DNA from: Angustibacter sp049994355
Lineage (GTDB): Bacteria > Actinomycetota > Actinomycetes > Actinomycetales > Angustibacteraceae
Direction of reading: 5' to 3'
Length of the DNA stretch: 64,000 nucleotides
Assembly (NCBI RefSeq): GCF_049994355.1
Contig: NZ_CP188257.1
Coordinates: 1,426,001-1,490,000 of the forward strand
Shown here: positions 50,292 to 58,202 of the stretch, piece after piece
How positions within the stretch are numbered: position 1 is the first letter of the stretch
How the letters are laid out: every line of letters starts with the position of its first letter
Program-made: the position numbers and the translations under genes
The notes under the pieces: generated by a model
What the model was told of the DNA's origin: nothing
What the model saw: only the letters and a program-made list of their open reading frames with translations
Database searches by the model: none

Positions 50292-51614
50292 CTACGCGTT
50301 TAACTGGGGGAGCCAGACCGCTGCTTCGCGTCGGACCGGGACGGTGGCCCCGAGTAGGCAGAGGACGCCGGCGGTGCCAACGGCGACGCGTTGAACGAGC
50401 AGGTGCCGGGCTGGCATGTGCAGTCGGCGCTGGGAGCGGGCCGCGGCCGAACGAGGGTCTGACATCCGGGTCGTCAGCGAGCGCATCCAGTCCCGCGTGA
50501 ACGTGAACGCCTCGATCCGTAACGGTTCCAGCATGGGGTCGATGAGCTCCAGGAGCCCCTGCGGGGTGACGGCGTCGTTCACGACCAGCCCGGCCGCGAT
50601 CGCCACGTCCATCAAGCGTCGGGCGTCGCGGTCCCGGCCGGCGAGCAGCAGGCCGGCGACCCGGGGCGGCCACCCGGTGGCCATCGGCAGCGTGGAGCCG
50701 TAGTCGACCACGACGAGCCGGCCGTCGGCGTGGAGGCGGAAGTTGCCTGGGTGGGGATCGCCGTGCAACCGCCCCACCCGTGTAGGACTGGACAGCAGGA
50801 ACCGGGTGAGCAGCAGCCCGGCCCGGTCCCGGTCCACCCGTTCCCCGGCTCGGGCCACCTGCGACAAAGGGGTCCCGTCAACCCACTCCGAGACCAGGAC
50901 GCGGTCGGTGACCTCGACCACCGCCGGAACCACGAAGTCCGGGTCATCGCGCAGGGCCGAGGCGAACGCGGCTTGTGCCTCGGCTTCCTGCCGGTAGTCG
51001 ACCTCCGCCATGACGCGAGCCCTGAGCTCACTGAACAGGGCCCGCGGATCGATTCCCGGCGCGGCAACCCGCACGATCGGGACGAGCCGGTCCAGCTGGC
51101 GAAGATCAGAGGCGAGCGCGTCACCAGCGCCCGGGTACTGCACCTTGACGGCCACCACCCGTCCGTCCCGCCACACCGCTCTGTGGACCTGCCCGATGCT
51201 GGCCGCCGCGGCCGGTCGATCGTCGAACTCACGGAACCGTTCTCTCCAGCGCGGGCCGAGCTGCTCGGACAGGACCTGGTGCACCGTGCGCATCGGCATG
51301 GCCGGCGCAGCCTCCTGCAGGCGGGTCAGGGCCTGCCCGTACGGCCCGGCCAGCTGCTCCGGCAGCGCCGCCTCCATCGCCGACAGCCACTGGCCAGCCT
51401 TCATCGCGCCGCCCTTGAGCTCGCCCAGGGTCGAGAACAGCTGCTCAGCCGTCCGCGCCTGCAGCTCAGCAGCAACCAGGTCCGCCGGCCGGCCGCCTAC
51501 ACGGCGGCCCCATCCCACCACCTGCCGGCCAGCGAAGGTCACCGGGAGCGCGGCCAGCCGTGCACCCCGCTTGAGCGCGCGCGTCGGCAGCTCCTCCACC
51601 CCGCCATCTTGCAC
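50292..51614 (-). CDS. ABC1/AarF (UbiB-like) atypical kinase
   Basis: The protein has 440 residues. Family motifs: K-x-G-Q in ELKGGAMKAGQWLSAM, the Ala-rich loop AAAASIGQVHRA that replaces the glycine-rich loop, VAVKVQYPGA with the catalytic-site Lys, EVDYRQEAEAQ, and HGDPHPGNF with the D-x-x-x-x-N metal-site residues. UbiB-type proteins act in lipid or quinone homeostasis with ATPase rather than protein-kinase activity. Two weak hydrophobic stretches at the C terminus may be membrane anchors. Monocistronic. Confidence 0.92.
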   Translation of the reverse strand: MQDGGVEELPTRALKRGARLAALPVTFAGRQVVGWGRRVGGRPADLVAAELQARTAEQLFSTLGELKGGAMKAGQWLSAMEAALPEQLAGPYGQALTRLQEAAPAMPMRTVHQVLSEQLGPRWRERFREFDDRPAAAASIGQVHRAVWRDGRVVAVKVQYPGAGDALASDLRQLDRLVPIVRVAAPGIDPRALFSELRARVMAEVDYRQEAEAQAAFASALRDDPDFVVPAVVEVTDRVLVSEWVDGTPLSQVARAGERVDRDRAGLLLTRFLLSSPTRVGRLHGDPHPGNFRLHADGRLVVVDYGSTLPMATGWPPRVAGLLLAGRDRDARRLMDVAIAAGLVVNDAVTPQGLLELIDPMLEPLRIEAFTFTRDWMRSLTTRMSDPRSAAARSQRRLHMPARHLLVQRVAVGTAGVLCLLGATVPVRREAAVWLPQLNA

Positions 51615-51800
51615 GGCAGCGCGTACCGGCGACCACGCTGGTCGCTGGTCCGTACTGCCGAACGGCGACGTCGCCGGAGGCTTCAGATCGGCGCGGCAGC
51701 CGGAATGGCTACTTGTCCGCTGAGCCCGGTGACGGTCCAGAGTCGCGCCCTCGATCTTGAACGTAGTTCGTCAGCGGTACCCGAACGGGGGCGCGGCCGT

Positions 51801-52175
51801 TCAGCCTTGAGGTACGCGGCGCTGATGGAACCCGGCGAACGCGGCTGAAGCCAGGAGGGCTGCGACAAGACCCAACCAGGCAAGCGCCGTGGCGTCGATG
51901 TCGTCGAGGGGCGGCCGTCCCACGTGAGTCAACGGAGACAGGTTCAGCGCCCAGTCCGGTAGCTGTAGCCCCGAGCCGAGCAGCCCGATGAACGTGATCG
52001 CGCCGAACGCCGCCCAGGCCACGCCGAAGGCACGGGCACGAAGTTGTTTGATGCCATGGTCGTCGACTGCCGTCACGGCCGCGGCTAACAGTCGTTCGCG
52101 GCTGGCCTGGCCCCGGCGCGTCTTCGGCCCTACTGCGGACGCTGGGGCTGATTGCTGTGACTTCTCGCCGTTCAT
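51801..52175 (-). pseudogene. Chimeric scar: N terminus of a TetR repressor joined to C terminus of an ABC-2 permease
   Basis: The 124-residue frame begins like a TetR HTH (RRGQASRERLLAAAVTAVDD then HGIKQL) and then changes abruptly to the end of an ABC transporter permease: RARAFGVAWAAFGAITFIGL, LPDWALNLSPLTHVGRPP, ATALAWLGLVAALLASAAF, GFHQRR. The L-N-L-S-P-x-T-H-V motif is a hallmark of the last loop of such permeases. The simplest reading is an in-frame deletion that removed the rest of tetR, the ATPase gene and most of the permease. The product, if made, would be a two-helix membrane peptide without known function. Confidence 0.65.
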
Positions 52176-52266
52176 GAGAACAGCCTGGGGAATCTGGACC
52201 AACCAGTCCTGTTCCGCCCTCTGGCTCGAGTCGAGCCGTTCGGCTTGAGTTGATGTCGATTCGGCT

Positions 52267-52638
52267 TTACTCGGCCAGCCCTTTCCGGGCGAAGTCGACA
52301 GCCTCGGCGAGCAACGTCTGCCATAGCCCCCGGTCGACTTCGGGGATCGACACCCACTCACGGAAGACCTTGCCGGCCGGGGTGAACGGATCGCCGTCGC
52401 CGTTGTCGACGAGCTCGGTGACCCGCTCGCGGGGCAGCTTCACGACCAGGCAGCCAGCCTTGTCGTCGTAGGACGCCAGAAACCGTCCGGCCAGCCGCAC
52501 GCAGGGGTAGCCCATCATCGTGGCGCGGCCGATGGCGGGGTCGTAGAGCAGGTCGTCGGTGAGCTCGTCGTAGAGGTCGCGGGCGGCGTCCTCGCCGGAC
52601 TGCTCCATCGGGGAGGTGCACTTCGCGTCTCTCGCCAT
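52267..52638 (-). CDS. TfoX/MmcQ-YjbR-like protein
   Basis: The protein has 123 residues from ATG 52638, which overlaps the stop of the VOC gene by one base. The fold signature is ATMMGYPCVRLAGRFLASYD, LVVKLPRERVTELVDNGDG then P..PAGK and REWVSIPE, as in the TfoX-N/YjbR group of small alpha/beta proteins whose role is unknown outside competence. It is the last gene of the WYL-VOC operon. Confidence 0.85.
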   Translation of the reverse strand: MARDAKCTSPMEQSGEDAARDLYDELTDDLLYDPAIGRATMMGYPCVRLAGRFLASYDDKAGCLVVKLPRERVTELVDNGDGDPFTPAGKVFREWVSIPEVDRGLWQTLLAEAVDFARKGLAE

Positions 52639-53027
52639 CAGGCCGCCGGTGGGGTGAAGACGCCGAACTGGTTGCCCGAGGGGTCGCGTAGATAGGCGAA
52701 CGTGGGTGCGCCGGGGCCTGGGTCGAGGTGCTTGCTGACCACCGAGCCGCCGAGCTGCTCCGCGTCGGCGCAGGTGCCCTCGACGTCGGCCACCAGGATG
52801 TAGAACACCGCGTGGTCGGGCACTTGCCCGTCGGTGCCGTAGATGCCGCCCATCGATCCGTCGGCGCCGGACGCCTTGATGTTGCGGTAGTCCATGCCGG
52901 AGGAGGCGCCCGGCCCGTCGGGGTCGAACGTCCAGTCGAAGAGGTTGCCGTAGAACTTCTCGGCACCGTCGGGGTCGCTGGTGGCGATCTCGAACCATGC
53001 CACGGTGCCGGGTGCGGGGTTGGTCAT
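52638..53027 (-). CDS. Glyoxalase/VOC-superfamily protein
   Basis: The protein has 129 residues. Two beta-alpha-beta-beta-beta halves: VAWFEIATSDPDGAEKFYGN with LFDWTFDPDGP, and VFYILVADVEGTCADAEQLG with YLRDPSGNQFGVFTP. The PDG/DPSGN turns are typical. It may bind a metal and a small hydrophobic ligand. The ATG at 53027 has a purine-rich site before it; a GTG at 53054 overlapping the WYL stop (GTGA) would add nine residues. The gene is between the WYL regulator and the YjbR-like gene in one operon. Confidence 0.9.
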   Translation of the reverse strand: MTNPAPGTVAWFEIATSDPDGAEKFYGNLFDWTFDPDGPGASSGMDYRNIKASGADGSMGGIYGTDGQVPDHAVFYILVADVEGTCADAEQLGGSVVSKHLDPGPGAPTFAYLRDPSGNQFGVFTPPAA

Positions 53028-53050
53028 CGCTTTCTCTTTCTGGTTGCTGA

Positions 53051-53839
53051 TCACCCGCCGGGGCGGCGGGAGACAACCACCGTCCCCCGGTCTCGCGACA
53101 GCCCTATGTCGGTGTTTGGCAGCAGATCTTCGGGATGCAGCGCCGACGCGGGCAGCTTCGTCTGGTGACCGTCGACGATCGGCTCCGCGACCATGCGAGG
53201 TGGGCGCGGCAGCGACGGCGTCCGCTCGGCTCGGGTGATGCGATCCATGCGGAACACCCGGTCGTCCCCTCTCAGGTGGCAGTACGCGGTGAGGTAGGAG
53301 CCGTTGGGCCCGACCACGACGTGCTGCGGCTCGACCTCGCGCTCGGTCTCGACGCCGCCGACATCGGTGTAGGCGATGCGCAGCGCGTGGTTGTCGCGTA
53401 CCGCCCGCCAGATGGTCTCGGCGATCTCGGCGTCGGGGTCGGATGCCGGTTGCACGAGCAGCCTGACCTTCTCCGCGGTCGAACGCGCCTCCTGCAACGC
53501 GCGCTCGGGCATCGCGGCCACGATTTTCCGGAGCGCGCTGCGGGCGTCACTGGCGAACAGCACGTGCTCGCTGCGGCTCAGCGCCACGGCGACCGCGGCG
53601 GCCTCGCGTGGTGTGAAGTTCAGCGGCGGCAGGCTCATCGACCGGTCAAGCGTGTAGCCGCCGGTGCGACCCGTCCTCGTCGTGAGAGGCGCCCCGGCCT
53701 GCCCAACCGCGCTCAGGTCGCGTTCGATGGTCCGGACGCTCACCTCGAAGTGTTCGGCCAGCTGTCGCGCCGTACGCCCTCTCGGTCCTGCTGCCCGTAG
53801 CTCCTCGACCAGCGCGTACAGGCGATCGGTGCGGTTCAT
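53051..53839 (-). CDS. WYL-domain transcriptional regulator (DeoR-type HTH)
   Basis: The protein has 262 residues. N-terminal winged helix RLYALVEELRAAGPRGRTAR with HFEVSVRTIERDLSAV; a linker TGRTGGYTLD and a middle domain, then the WYL domain with LRIAYTDVGGVETEREVEPQ, VVVGPNGSYLTAYCHLRGDD and RVFRMDRI. The canonical W-Y-L reads as S-Y-L here. WYL domains sense nucleic acids or small ligands. First gene of the operon with VOC and YjbR-like proteins; divergent from the YCII gene with about 120 bp between. Confidence 0.92.
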   Translation of the reverse strand: MNRTDRLYALVEELRAAGPRGRTARQLAEHFEVSVRTIERDLSAVGQAGAPLTTRTGRTGGYTLDRSMSLPPLNFTPREAAAVAVALSRSEHVLFASDARSALRKIVAAMPERALQEARSTAEKVRLLVQPASDPDAEIAETIWRAVRDNHALRIAYTDVGGVETEREVEPQHVVVGPNGSYLTAYCHLRGDDRVFRMDRITRAERTPSLPRPPRMVAEPIVDGHQTKLPASALHPEDLLPNTDIGLSRDRGTVVVSRRPGG

Positions 53840-53961
53840 ACTCGGAGCGTAGGCGTCGGCGCGGACAGTGTGGAGTGCTGCGCGCTCGGGTGTCCTAATG
53901 GGAGCAGCGCCGTTCGTCAGTAGGTAGGAGCGGGATGTCCCCGCGGGAGTGAGGAGCTCGG

Positions 53962-54348
53962 ATGAACCAGTACCTGCTGTCGGTGTACGACGCCGGCGAC
54001 CAAGGCGCGCAAGCGCCCCCTGCCCCCGCGGAGATGCAGGCCTTCATGGGCCGGGTGATTGCCCTCGAGGAGGAGATGGACCGCGTGGGCGCGTTCGCGT
54101 TTGGAGGCGCGCTGCATGGCCCGGAGGCTTCGACGGTGGTGCGGGGTGGGACCGGCCTGGACAAGGTGACCACCGACGGTCCTTTCGTGGAGGCCAAGGA
54201 GCACATCGGCGGGTTCTACATCGTCAACGCCGAGAACCTTGACGAGGCGCTGGCGTGGGCCGAGAAGGTCGTCGAGGCGATCAACCACGACATCGAGGTG
54301 CGCCCCTTCCGGGCCAGCGGACGCGTTCAGGCCGACCCCGGCCACTGA
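53962..54348 (+). CDS. YCII-related (DGPF-domain) protein
   Basis: The protein has 128 residues; GAGGAG precedes the ATG. It has the DGPF core (TTDGPFVEAKEHIGGFYIVN) with the NQYLLSVYDAG N-terminal strand and a helix with EEEMDRVGAF. This family is almost always encoded next to ECF42-type sigma factors, which is the case here (13-bp gap). Its likely role is a small sensor or effector of that sigma factor. Confidence 0.93.
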   Translation: MNQYLLSVYDAGDQGAQAPPAPAEMQAFMGRVIALEEEMDRVGAFAFGGALHGPEASTVVRGGTGLDKVTTDGPFVEAKEHIGGFYIVNAENLDEALAWAEKVVEAINHDIEVRPFRASGRVQADPGH

Positions 54349-54361
54349 CGGAGCCCGGCGG

Positions 54362-55585
54362 ATGGACGACGTCGAGAGCGCGTTCCGAGCGGCGCACGGT
54401 TCGGCCGTGGCGACGCTGACCCGCATCTTCGGCGACATCACGCTCGCCGAGGACGCAGTTCAGGACGCCTTCGTTGCCGCCGTCGACCGGTGGCCACGCG
54501 ACGGCGTCCCGGACAACCCTGCAGGCTGGATCGTGATCACCGCGCGCAACCGGGCCATCGACGTCGTCCGTCGAGATCGACGCGGGCGCCAGCTCACCGA
54601 GCAGATCGCAACCGACCCGCTGCGGCCCTCCGCCGCCCGACCGGAGTCGGAGCTCGTGCGCGACGACCAGCTGCGGCTCATCTTCACCTGCTGCCACCCG
54701 GCCCTCGGCGCCGAGCACCAGGTCGCGCTGACCCTGCGCCTGATCGCGGGTCTCACCGTCGCCGAGGTGGCCGACGCGTTCCTGGTGACCGAGGAGGCCA
54801 TGGCTAAGCGCCTAGTCCGCGCGAAGTACAAGATCAAGGCGGCGAGCATCCCGTACGGGGTCCCTCACGGTGCCGACCTGCCCCGGCGGGTACGTACGGT
54901 GCTCTCGGTGCTGTACCTGATCTACAGCACCGGCGCCGACCACGGCGAGCGCCGGGCGCTCCGGGCCGAGGCGATCCGCCTCACCCGCGTGCTCGTGGCT
55001 CTGATGCCCGAGGTGCCGGAGGCCGCGGGCCTGCTGGCACTCATGCTCCTCAGCGAGGCCCGGATGCCGGCTCGCGGCGACGCAGCCCACGTCGTCTTGC
55101 TGAAGGACCAGGACCGGTCGCTGTGGGATCGCCCTCTGGTTGCCGAGGGGCAAGCGCTGGTACTGGCCTGCATGCGGCGGCGCCGGCTGGGGCCGTTGCA
55201 GCTGCAGGCCGCGATCCACGCACTGCACTGCGCAGCATCCCGATACGAGGAGACCGACTGGGCCGCGATCGTCCGGTTCTACGACCGGCTGGTCGCGGTG
55301 CTCCCCACGCCCGTTGTGGCACTGAACCGGGCCATCGCCGTCGCCGAGACCAGGGGGCCCGTGACCGGCCTCGCATTGCTCGACGGTGTCGCGGACGAAC
55401 TGGACGGATACCACCTTCTGCACGCCGCACGCGGATCGATGCTGGAGCGACTGGGGCGACCGCGCGAGGCAGCGGAGGCGTACGACCGCGCCGTCGCGCT
55501 GGCCCGTACTGAAACTGAGAGCACGTTCCTGAGCCGCCGCCGCGCGGAACTTGTCGCCTCCGATCCGGGAGCGCTGGACGGCTGA
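54362..55585 (+). CDS. ECF-family sigma factor with TPR-like extension (ECF42 group)
   Basis: The protein has 407 residues. Sigma region 2 spans about 10-75 (ITLAEDAVQDAFVAAVDRWP, NPAGWIVITARNRAIDVVRR), region 4 about 125-175 (LTLRLIAGLTVAEVADAFLV, TEEAMAKRLVRAKYKI). The C-terminal 200 residues form helical repeats (LALLDGVADELDGYHLLHAA, RGSMLERLGRPREAAEAYDR) typical of group ECF42, which has no anti-sigma factor and may be controlled by this domain and by the YCII protein. Target promoters are not evident here. Confidence 0.93.
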   Translation: MDDVESAFRAAHGSAVATLTRIFGDITLAEDAVQDAFVAAVDRWPRDGVPDNPAGWIVITARNRAIDVVRRDRRGRQLTEQIATDPLRPSAARPESELVRDDQLRLIFTCCHPALGAEHQVALTLRLIAGLTVAEVADAFLVTEEAMAKRLVRAKYKIKAASIPYGVPHGADLPRRVRTVLSVLYLIYSTGADHGERRALRAEAIRLTRVLVALMPEVPEAAGLLALMLLSEARMPARGDAAHVVLLKDQDRSLWDRPLVAEGQALVLACMRRRRLGPLQLQAAIHALHCAASRYEETDWAAIVRFYDRLVAVLPTPVVALNRAIAVAETRGPVTGLALLDGVADELDGYHLLHAARGSMLERLGRPREAAEAYDRAVALARTETESTFLSRRRAELVASDPGALDG

Positions 55586-55845
55586 CGCGGCTGGGGTCTC
55601 GCTGGCCGCCGTCGACCCTTTGCGAGCGGGGATTTCCTGCCGAGCGCGCGCCTCCCGCGCCGCCGGCGTCGAAGCCCTCCGTAGTTCTTATTCCGGACTC
55701 ACCCCATACGGAGCAGGCCGAGAAATCGGTTTCAAGAGGAGTAGTCAAGCCTCCGCTCGTGCCGCCGAGCGAGCGCGGTCTTCCGGATGTCAGGGCGCGT
55801 CGTACCACCGCTTGTCGACCAGGCTCGGGCACATCGTGTCGAGGG
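55586..55845. other. Intergenic between convergent genes
   Basis: 260 bp. No gene, repeat or clear terminator seen. Some A/T-richer sequence near 55680-55740 stands out from the surroundings. Confidence 0.5.
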
Positions 55846-56628
55846 TCAGGTCGCCTGCGAAAGAGCGCTTGCGATCACAGCGGCGGTCTTCTGGGGAGCC
55901 TCGTCCGGGAGGAGGAACACCGAGCCGGGAATCGTCACCAGGGTCACGTGGGGAGCCGCTTGGAGTGTGGCGCGCTCGGCGCTGGTGAGACCTCCGTCCC
56001 CCTTCTCGGCGTGGACCACCCACACGGGATTGGAAGACGCGGCCAGTTGGGCGGCGAAGTCTCGGTCTTCGGCGATGTAGTCCAGGTACTCGCCGCAGGT
56101 GAGAACCGAATCGCTGGCCCTGTTCTGCTTGAAGTCCTCGATCAGTTCCTTCTTGTGCAGTGCGGGTGTCTTGGCAGTCTTGGCCATCAGTGGCATGAGC
56201 CTGAACAGGACGGCCATCGGCCAGCTGCCCACCTTCTGCGACGCCCGGACGACGGCGCGGAAGAACCGCGCCTCATCCTCAGTCGTCAAGCTGATGCCGA
56301 GGAGGATCACTGGGCCTTGGAAGTGCCCTGACAGCACCATGTCGAGCGCCACTGTCGCGCCATGGGAGAAGCCCACGACCACGTCGCACCCGTGTTCTTT
56401 GGCTAGTTCCCCGGCCCGGCGGGACAGGGCGGGGATGGACATGTCTTCGGACACCGGAGCGCCTGCCATGCCCGGCAGCGTCGTGGCTACCAAGCGAATC
56501 CCGGAGAGCGCCGGTTCAGCCATCACGAGGTTGAACGAGCGGGCTGCGTTCGCCCCGCCAGGGAGGAGCAGGACCGTTCGCTCCGCCTCCGGGGGTCCCG
56601 CTGTCAGGAGCTCCCAGGCCTCCCTCAT
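55846..56628 (-). CDS. Alpha/beta-hydrolase
   Basis: The protein has 260 residues from ATG 56628, which has GGGAGGT just upstream. Nucleophile elbow VVVGFSHGATVALD (G-x-S-x-G), oxyanion region VLLLPGGANAARSF, an acidic residue near NPVWVVHAEKGDGG. The usual late catalytic His is not obvious: the C terminus reads HVTLVTIPGSVFLLPDEAPQ, where a His would be expected before F or near G. It may be inactive or use another residue. The frame continues upstream into integrase debris, but the ribosome-binding site shows where translation starts. Confidence 0.85.
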   Translation of the reverse strand: MREAWELLTAGPPEAERTVLLLPGGANAARSFNLVMAEPALSGIRLVATTLPGMAGAPVSEDMSIPALSRRAGELAKEHGCDVVVGFSHGATVALDMVLSGHFQGPVILLGISLTTEDEARFFRAVVRASQKVGSWPMAVLFRLMPLMAKTAKTPALHKKELIEDFKQNRASDSVLTCGEYLDYIAEDRDFAAQLAASSNPVWVVHAEKGDGGLTSAERATLQAAPHVTLVTIPGSVFLLPDEAPQKTAAVIASALSQAT

Positions 56629-56739
56629 GGCTACCTCCCAAACAGCGGCTCCTACCCCATGAACCCTAGGGCGCAGCCTCCCTGCGGGGAAGGTCGGAGT
56701 CCTTAAGCACCTGTGACGCTCGCGGTACCGGTTTCGGGA

Positions 56740-56928
56740 AGTAGTCGAGGGAGTCGGCACGCCAGCGACGTCGACAACCAGTCGCCTCGCCTCGGCCAGG
56801 CTGGTCAGCCGGGCGAGCTCACGGAACAGCTCGGCCCTCTCCCTCGTGCTGAACTTGGCGAAGGCACGGCCGCCTTCGGGTCGGCGGTAATAGACGCGGT
56901 GCTGACGGCCGCGCAGTTCGATCCACAT
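56740..56928 (-). pseudogene. N-terminal remnant of a tyrosine-type integrase
   Basis: About 60 codons starting MWIELRGRQHRVYYRRPEGG and then FSTRERAELFRELARLTSLAEARRLV resemble the N terminus of actinobacterial phage-like integrases (a short arm-type-binding domain with a strand-turn-strand and a helix). After this the reading frame has no further integrase features and runs into the hydrolase. Its position 170 bp from the 3' end of tRNA-His is the normal place for an integrase gene at a tRNA attachment site. Confidence 0.6.
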
Positions 56929-57010
56929 GATGGTGATCCGGTTGGTCGGTGGTCCTTGACCAGCCCGACCGTCCGTGAGACGCGCGAACGCGCAACCGAC
57001 CCCATCACAT

Positions 57011-57094
57011 GCCCCCCAGGGCGCCCCCCCCGGCTGCCCCCCAGTTTGCGTGGATCTGGGGGGCGTGAGCGCGCCTGCAGGTCGCTGACCTGCA
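57011..57094. repeat. GCCCCCCAG repeats and hairpin downstream of tRNA-His
   Basis: GCCCCCCAG occurs at 57011-57019 and 57036-57044 and inverted at 57056-57064, the latter two as a 9-bp inverted repeat with an 11-nt spacer. A separate 8-bp hairpin (57076-57083 with 57087-57094, loop GCT) follows close to the tRNA and could end its transcript. The 9-mer recurs at 38475, near the second tRNA-His end copy. Confidence 0.6.
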
Positions 57095-57101
57095 CCTTCA
57101 G

Positions 57102-57178
57102 TGGGGTGAGTGACGGGACTCGAACCCGCGACATCCGCGACCACAACGCGGCGCTCTACCAGCTGAGCTACACCCACC
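57102..57178 (-). tRNA. tRNA-His (anticodon GTG)
   Basis: On the minus strand the cloverleaf folds with acceptor GTGGGTG/CACTCAC, D arm GCTC..GAGC, anticodon loop with GTG, TPsiC arm with GTTCGAGTC and encoded CCA (57102-57104). The extra G before the acceptor (57178) is the G-1 of tRNA-His. Its last 24 nt are duplicated at 38326-38349. It lies just upstream of integrase debris and next to orn. Confidence 0.95.
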
Positions 57179-57262
57179 ATGTGCACCGGCGGGGGCACTC
57201 GCCCTCACCGCGGCGACCATCGTACCGGCTGTCGGGGGGTGCTCGAGACACCCACCCCGAGA

Positions 57263-57901
57263 TCAGCTGGCCGGGGTCGGCACGTCCCCGGCCAGGGACG
57301 GCTCGGCCGCCTGCCGAGCGATCTTCTTGGCCGTTGCGGAGTCCGGCCCGGGCTCGGGCACGAACACCGCTGCCCGGTAGTAGCGCAGCTCCTGGATGGA
57401 CTCGCGGATGTCGGCGAGCGCCCGGTGACCGCCCTGCTTCTTCGGGGCGTTGAAGTACGCCCGCGGGTACCAGCGCCGGGCCAGCTCCTTGATCGAGCTG
57501 ACGTCGATGATCCGGTAGTGCAGGTACTGCTCGAGCTCGGGCATGTCCCGAGCCAGGAACCCGCGGTCGGTGCCGACCGTGTTGCCGGCCAGCGGTGCCT
57601 TGCCGGCGTCCGGCACGTGCTCGCGCACGTACGACATCACGAGCTCTTGCGCCTCGGCCATCGTGACGCCGTTGGCCAGCTCGTCCAGCAGCCCGCTGCT
57701 GGTATGCATCGCACGGACGACGTCCGGCATGGTCTCCAGCGACTCGGGCGGGCACGTGATCACCACGTCCACCCCCTCGCCGAGGATCTCCAGCTCGGAG
57801 TCGGTCACCAGCACCGCGACCTCGATCAGCGCGTCGCGCACGAGGTCGAGCCCGGTCATCTCGCAGTCGATCCAGACGATGCGCTCAGCAGAACGGTCCA
57901 C
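57263..57901 (-). CDS. orn: Oligoribonuclease (DEDDh 3'-5' exonuclease)
   Basis: The protein has 212 residues from GTG. Exo motifs: Exo I WIDCEMTGLD (Asp and Glu), Exo II around NTVGTDRGFLARDMP, and Exo III with HRALADIRESIQELRYY (His and Asp). It degrades 2-5 nt RNAs and pGpG, the last step of RNA and c-di-GMP turnover. The C-terminal extension after AVFVPEPGP is usual in actinobacteria. The orn and tRNA-His order is conserved in this phylum, which marks this side of the locus as core chromosome. Confidence 0.97.
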   Translation of the reverse strand: MDRSAERIVWIDCEMTGLDLVRDALIEVAVLVTDSELEILGEGVDVVITCPPESLETMPDVVRAMHTSSGLLDELANGVTMAEAQELVMSYVREHVPDAGKAPLAGNTVGTDRGFLARDMPELEQYLHYRIIDVSSIKELARRWYPRAYFNAPKKQGGHRALADIRESIQELRYYRAAVFVPEPGPDSATAKKIARQAAEPSLAGDVPTPAS

Positions 57902-57910
57902 CCGCCTAGC

Positions 57911-58186
57911 CTACGGGGGTGGACGGCGTGGTCGAGACGACCCGCTCATGGCGACCGCACCGAGTGCGGCCAGGGCCAGCGCGCCGGCCAGGACGACGAG
58001 CAGAGCCGCCCCCCACGACCCCCCGAGCCAGAGCACGGCGACGGCCGCGACCAGGCAGGCGAAGAGCCCCCAGCCCAGCAGCTCCCAAGGCACCACCCGG
58101 CGCGGCGCCGGAAGTCCGTGTCGCCCCACCCACCGAGCGTACGTTCCAGGTGGGCGGGAGGCCCGGATGACCGCGGCGAGTCGCAT
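57911..58186 (-). CDS. Small membrane protein
   Basis: The protein has 91 residues from ATG 58186; a GTG at 58129 would give 72 residues and leave more room for divergent promoters. A basic N-terminal half (VGRHGLPAPRRVVPWELLG) is followed by two helices, WGLFACLVAAVAVLWLGG and AALLVVLAGALALAALGAV, and a Ser/Arg/Pro tail. Ends 10 bp upstream of the orn start, so it is co-transcribed with orn. Unknown role. Confidence 0.65.
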   Translation of the reverse strand: MRLAAVIRASRPPGTYARWVGRHGLPAPRRVVPWELLGWGLFACLVAAVAVLWLGGSWGAALLVVLAGALALAALGAVAMSGSSRPRRPPP

Positions 58187-58202
58187 GACTAGCCTGCCGC
58201 GC

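Noticed and set aside
55846..57198. One 450-codon minus-strand frame covering tRNA-His, integrase debris and hydrolase
   Set aside because: It reads through the tRNA gene. The strong GGGAGGT before 56628 marks the true hydrolase start, and the upstream part is integrase debris in the same frame by chance.
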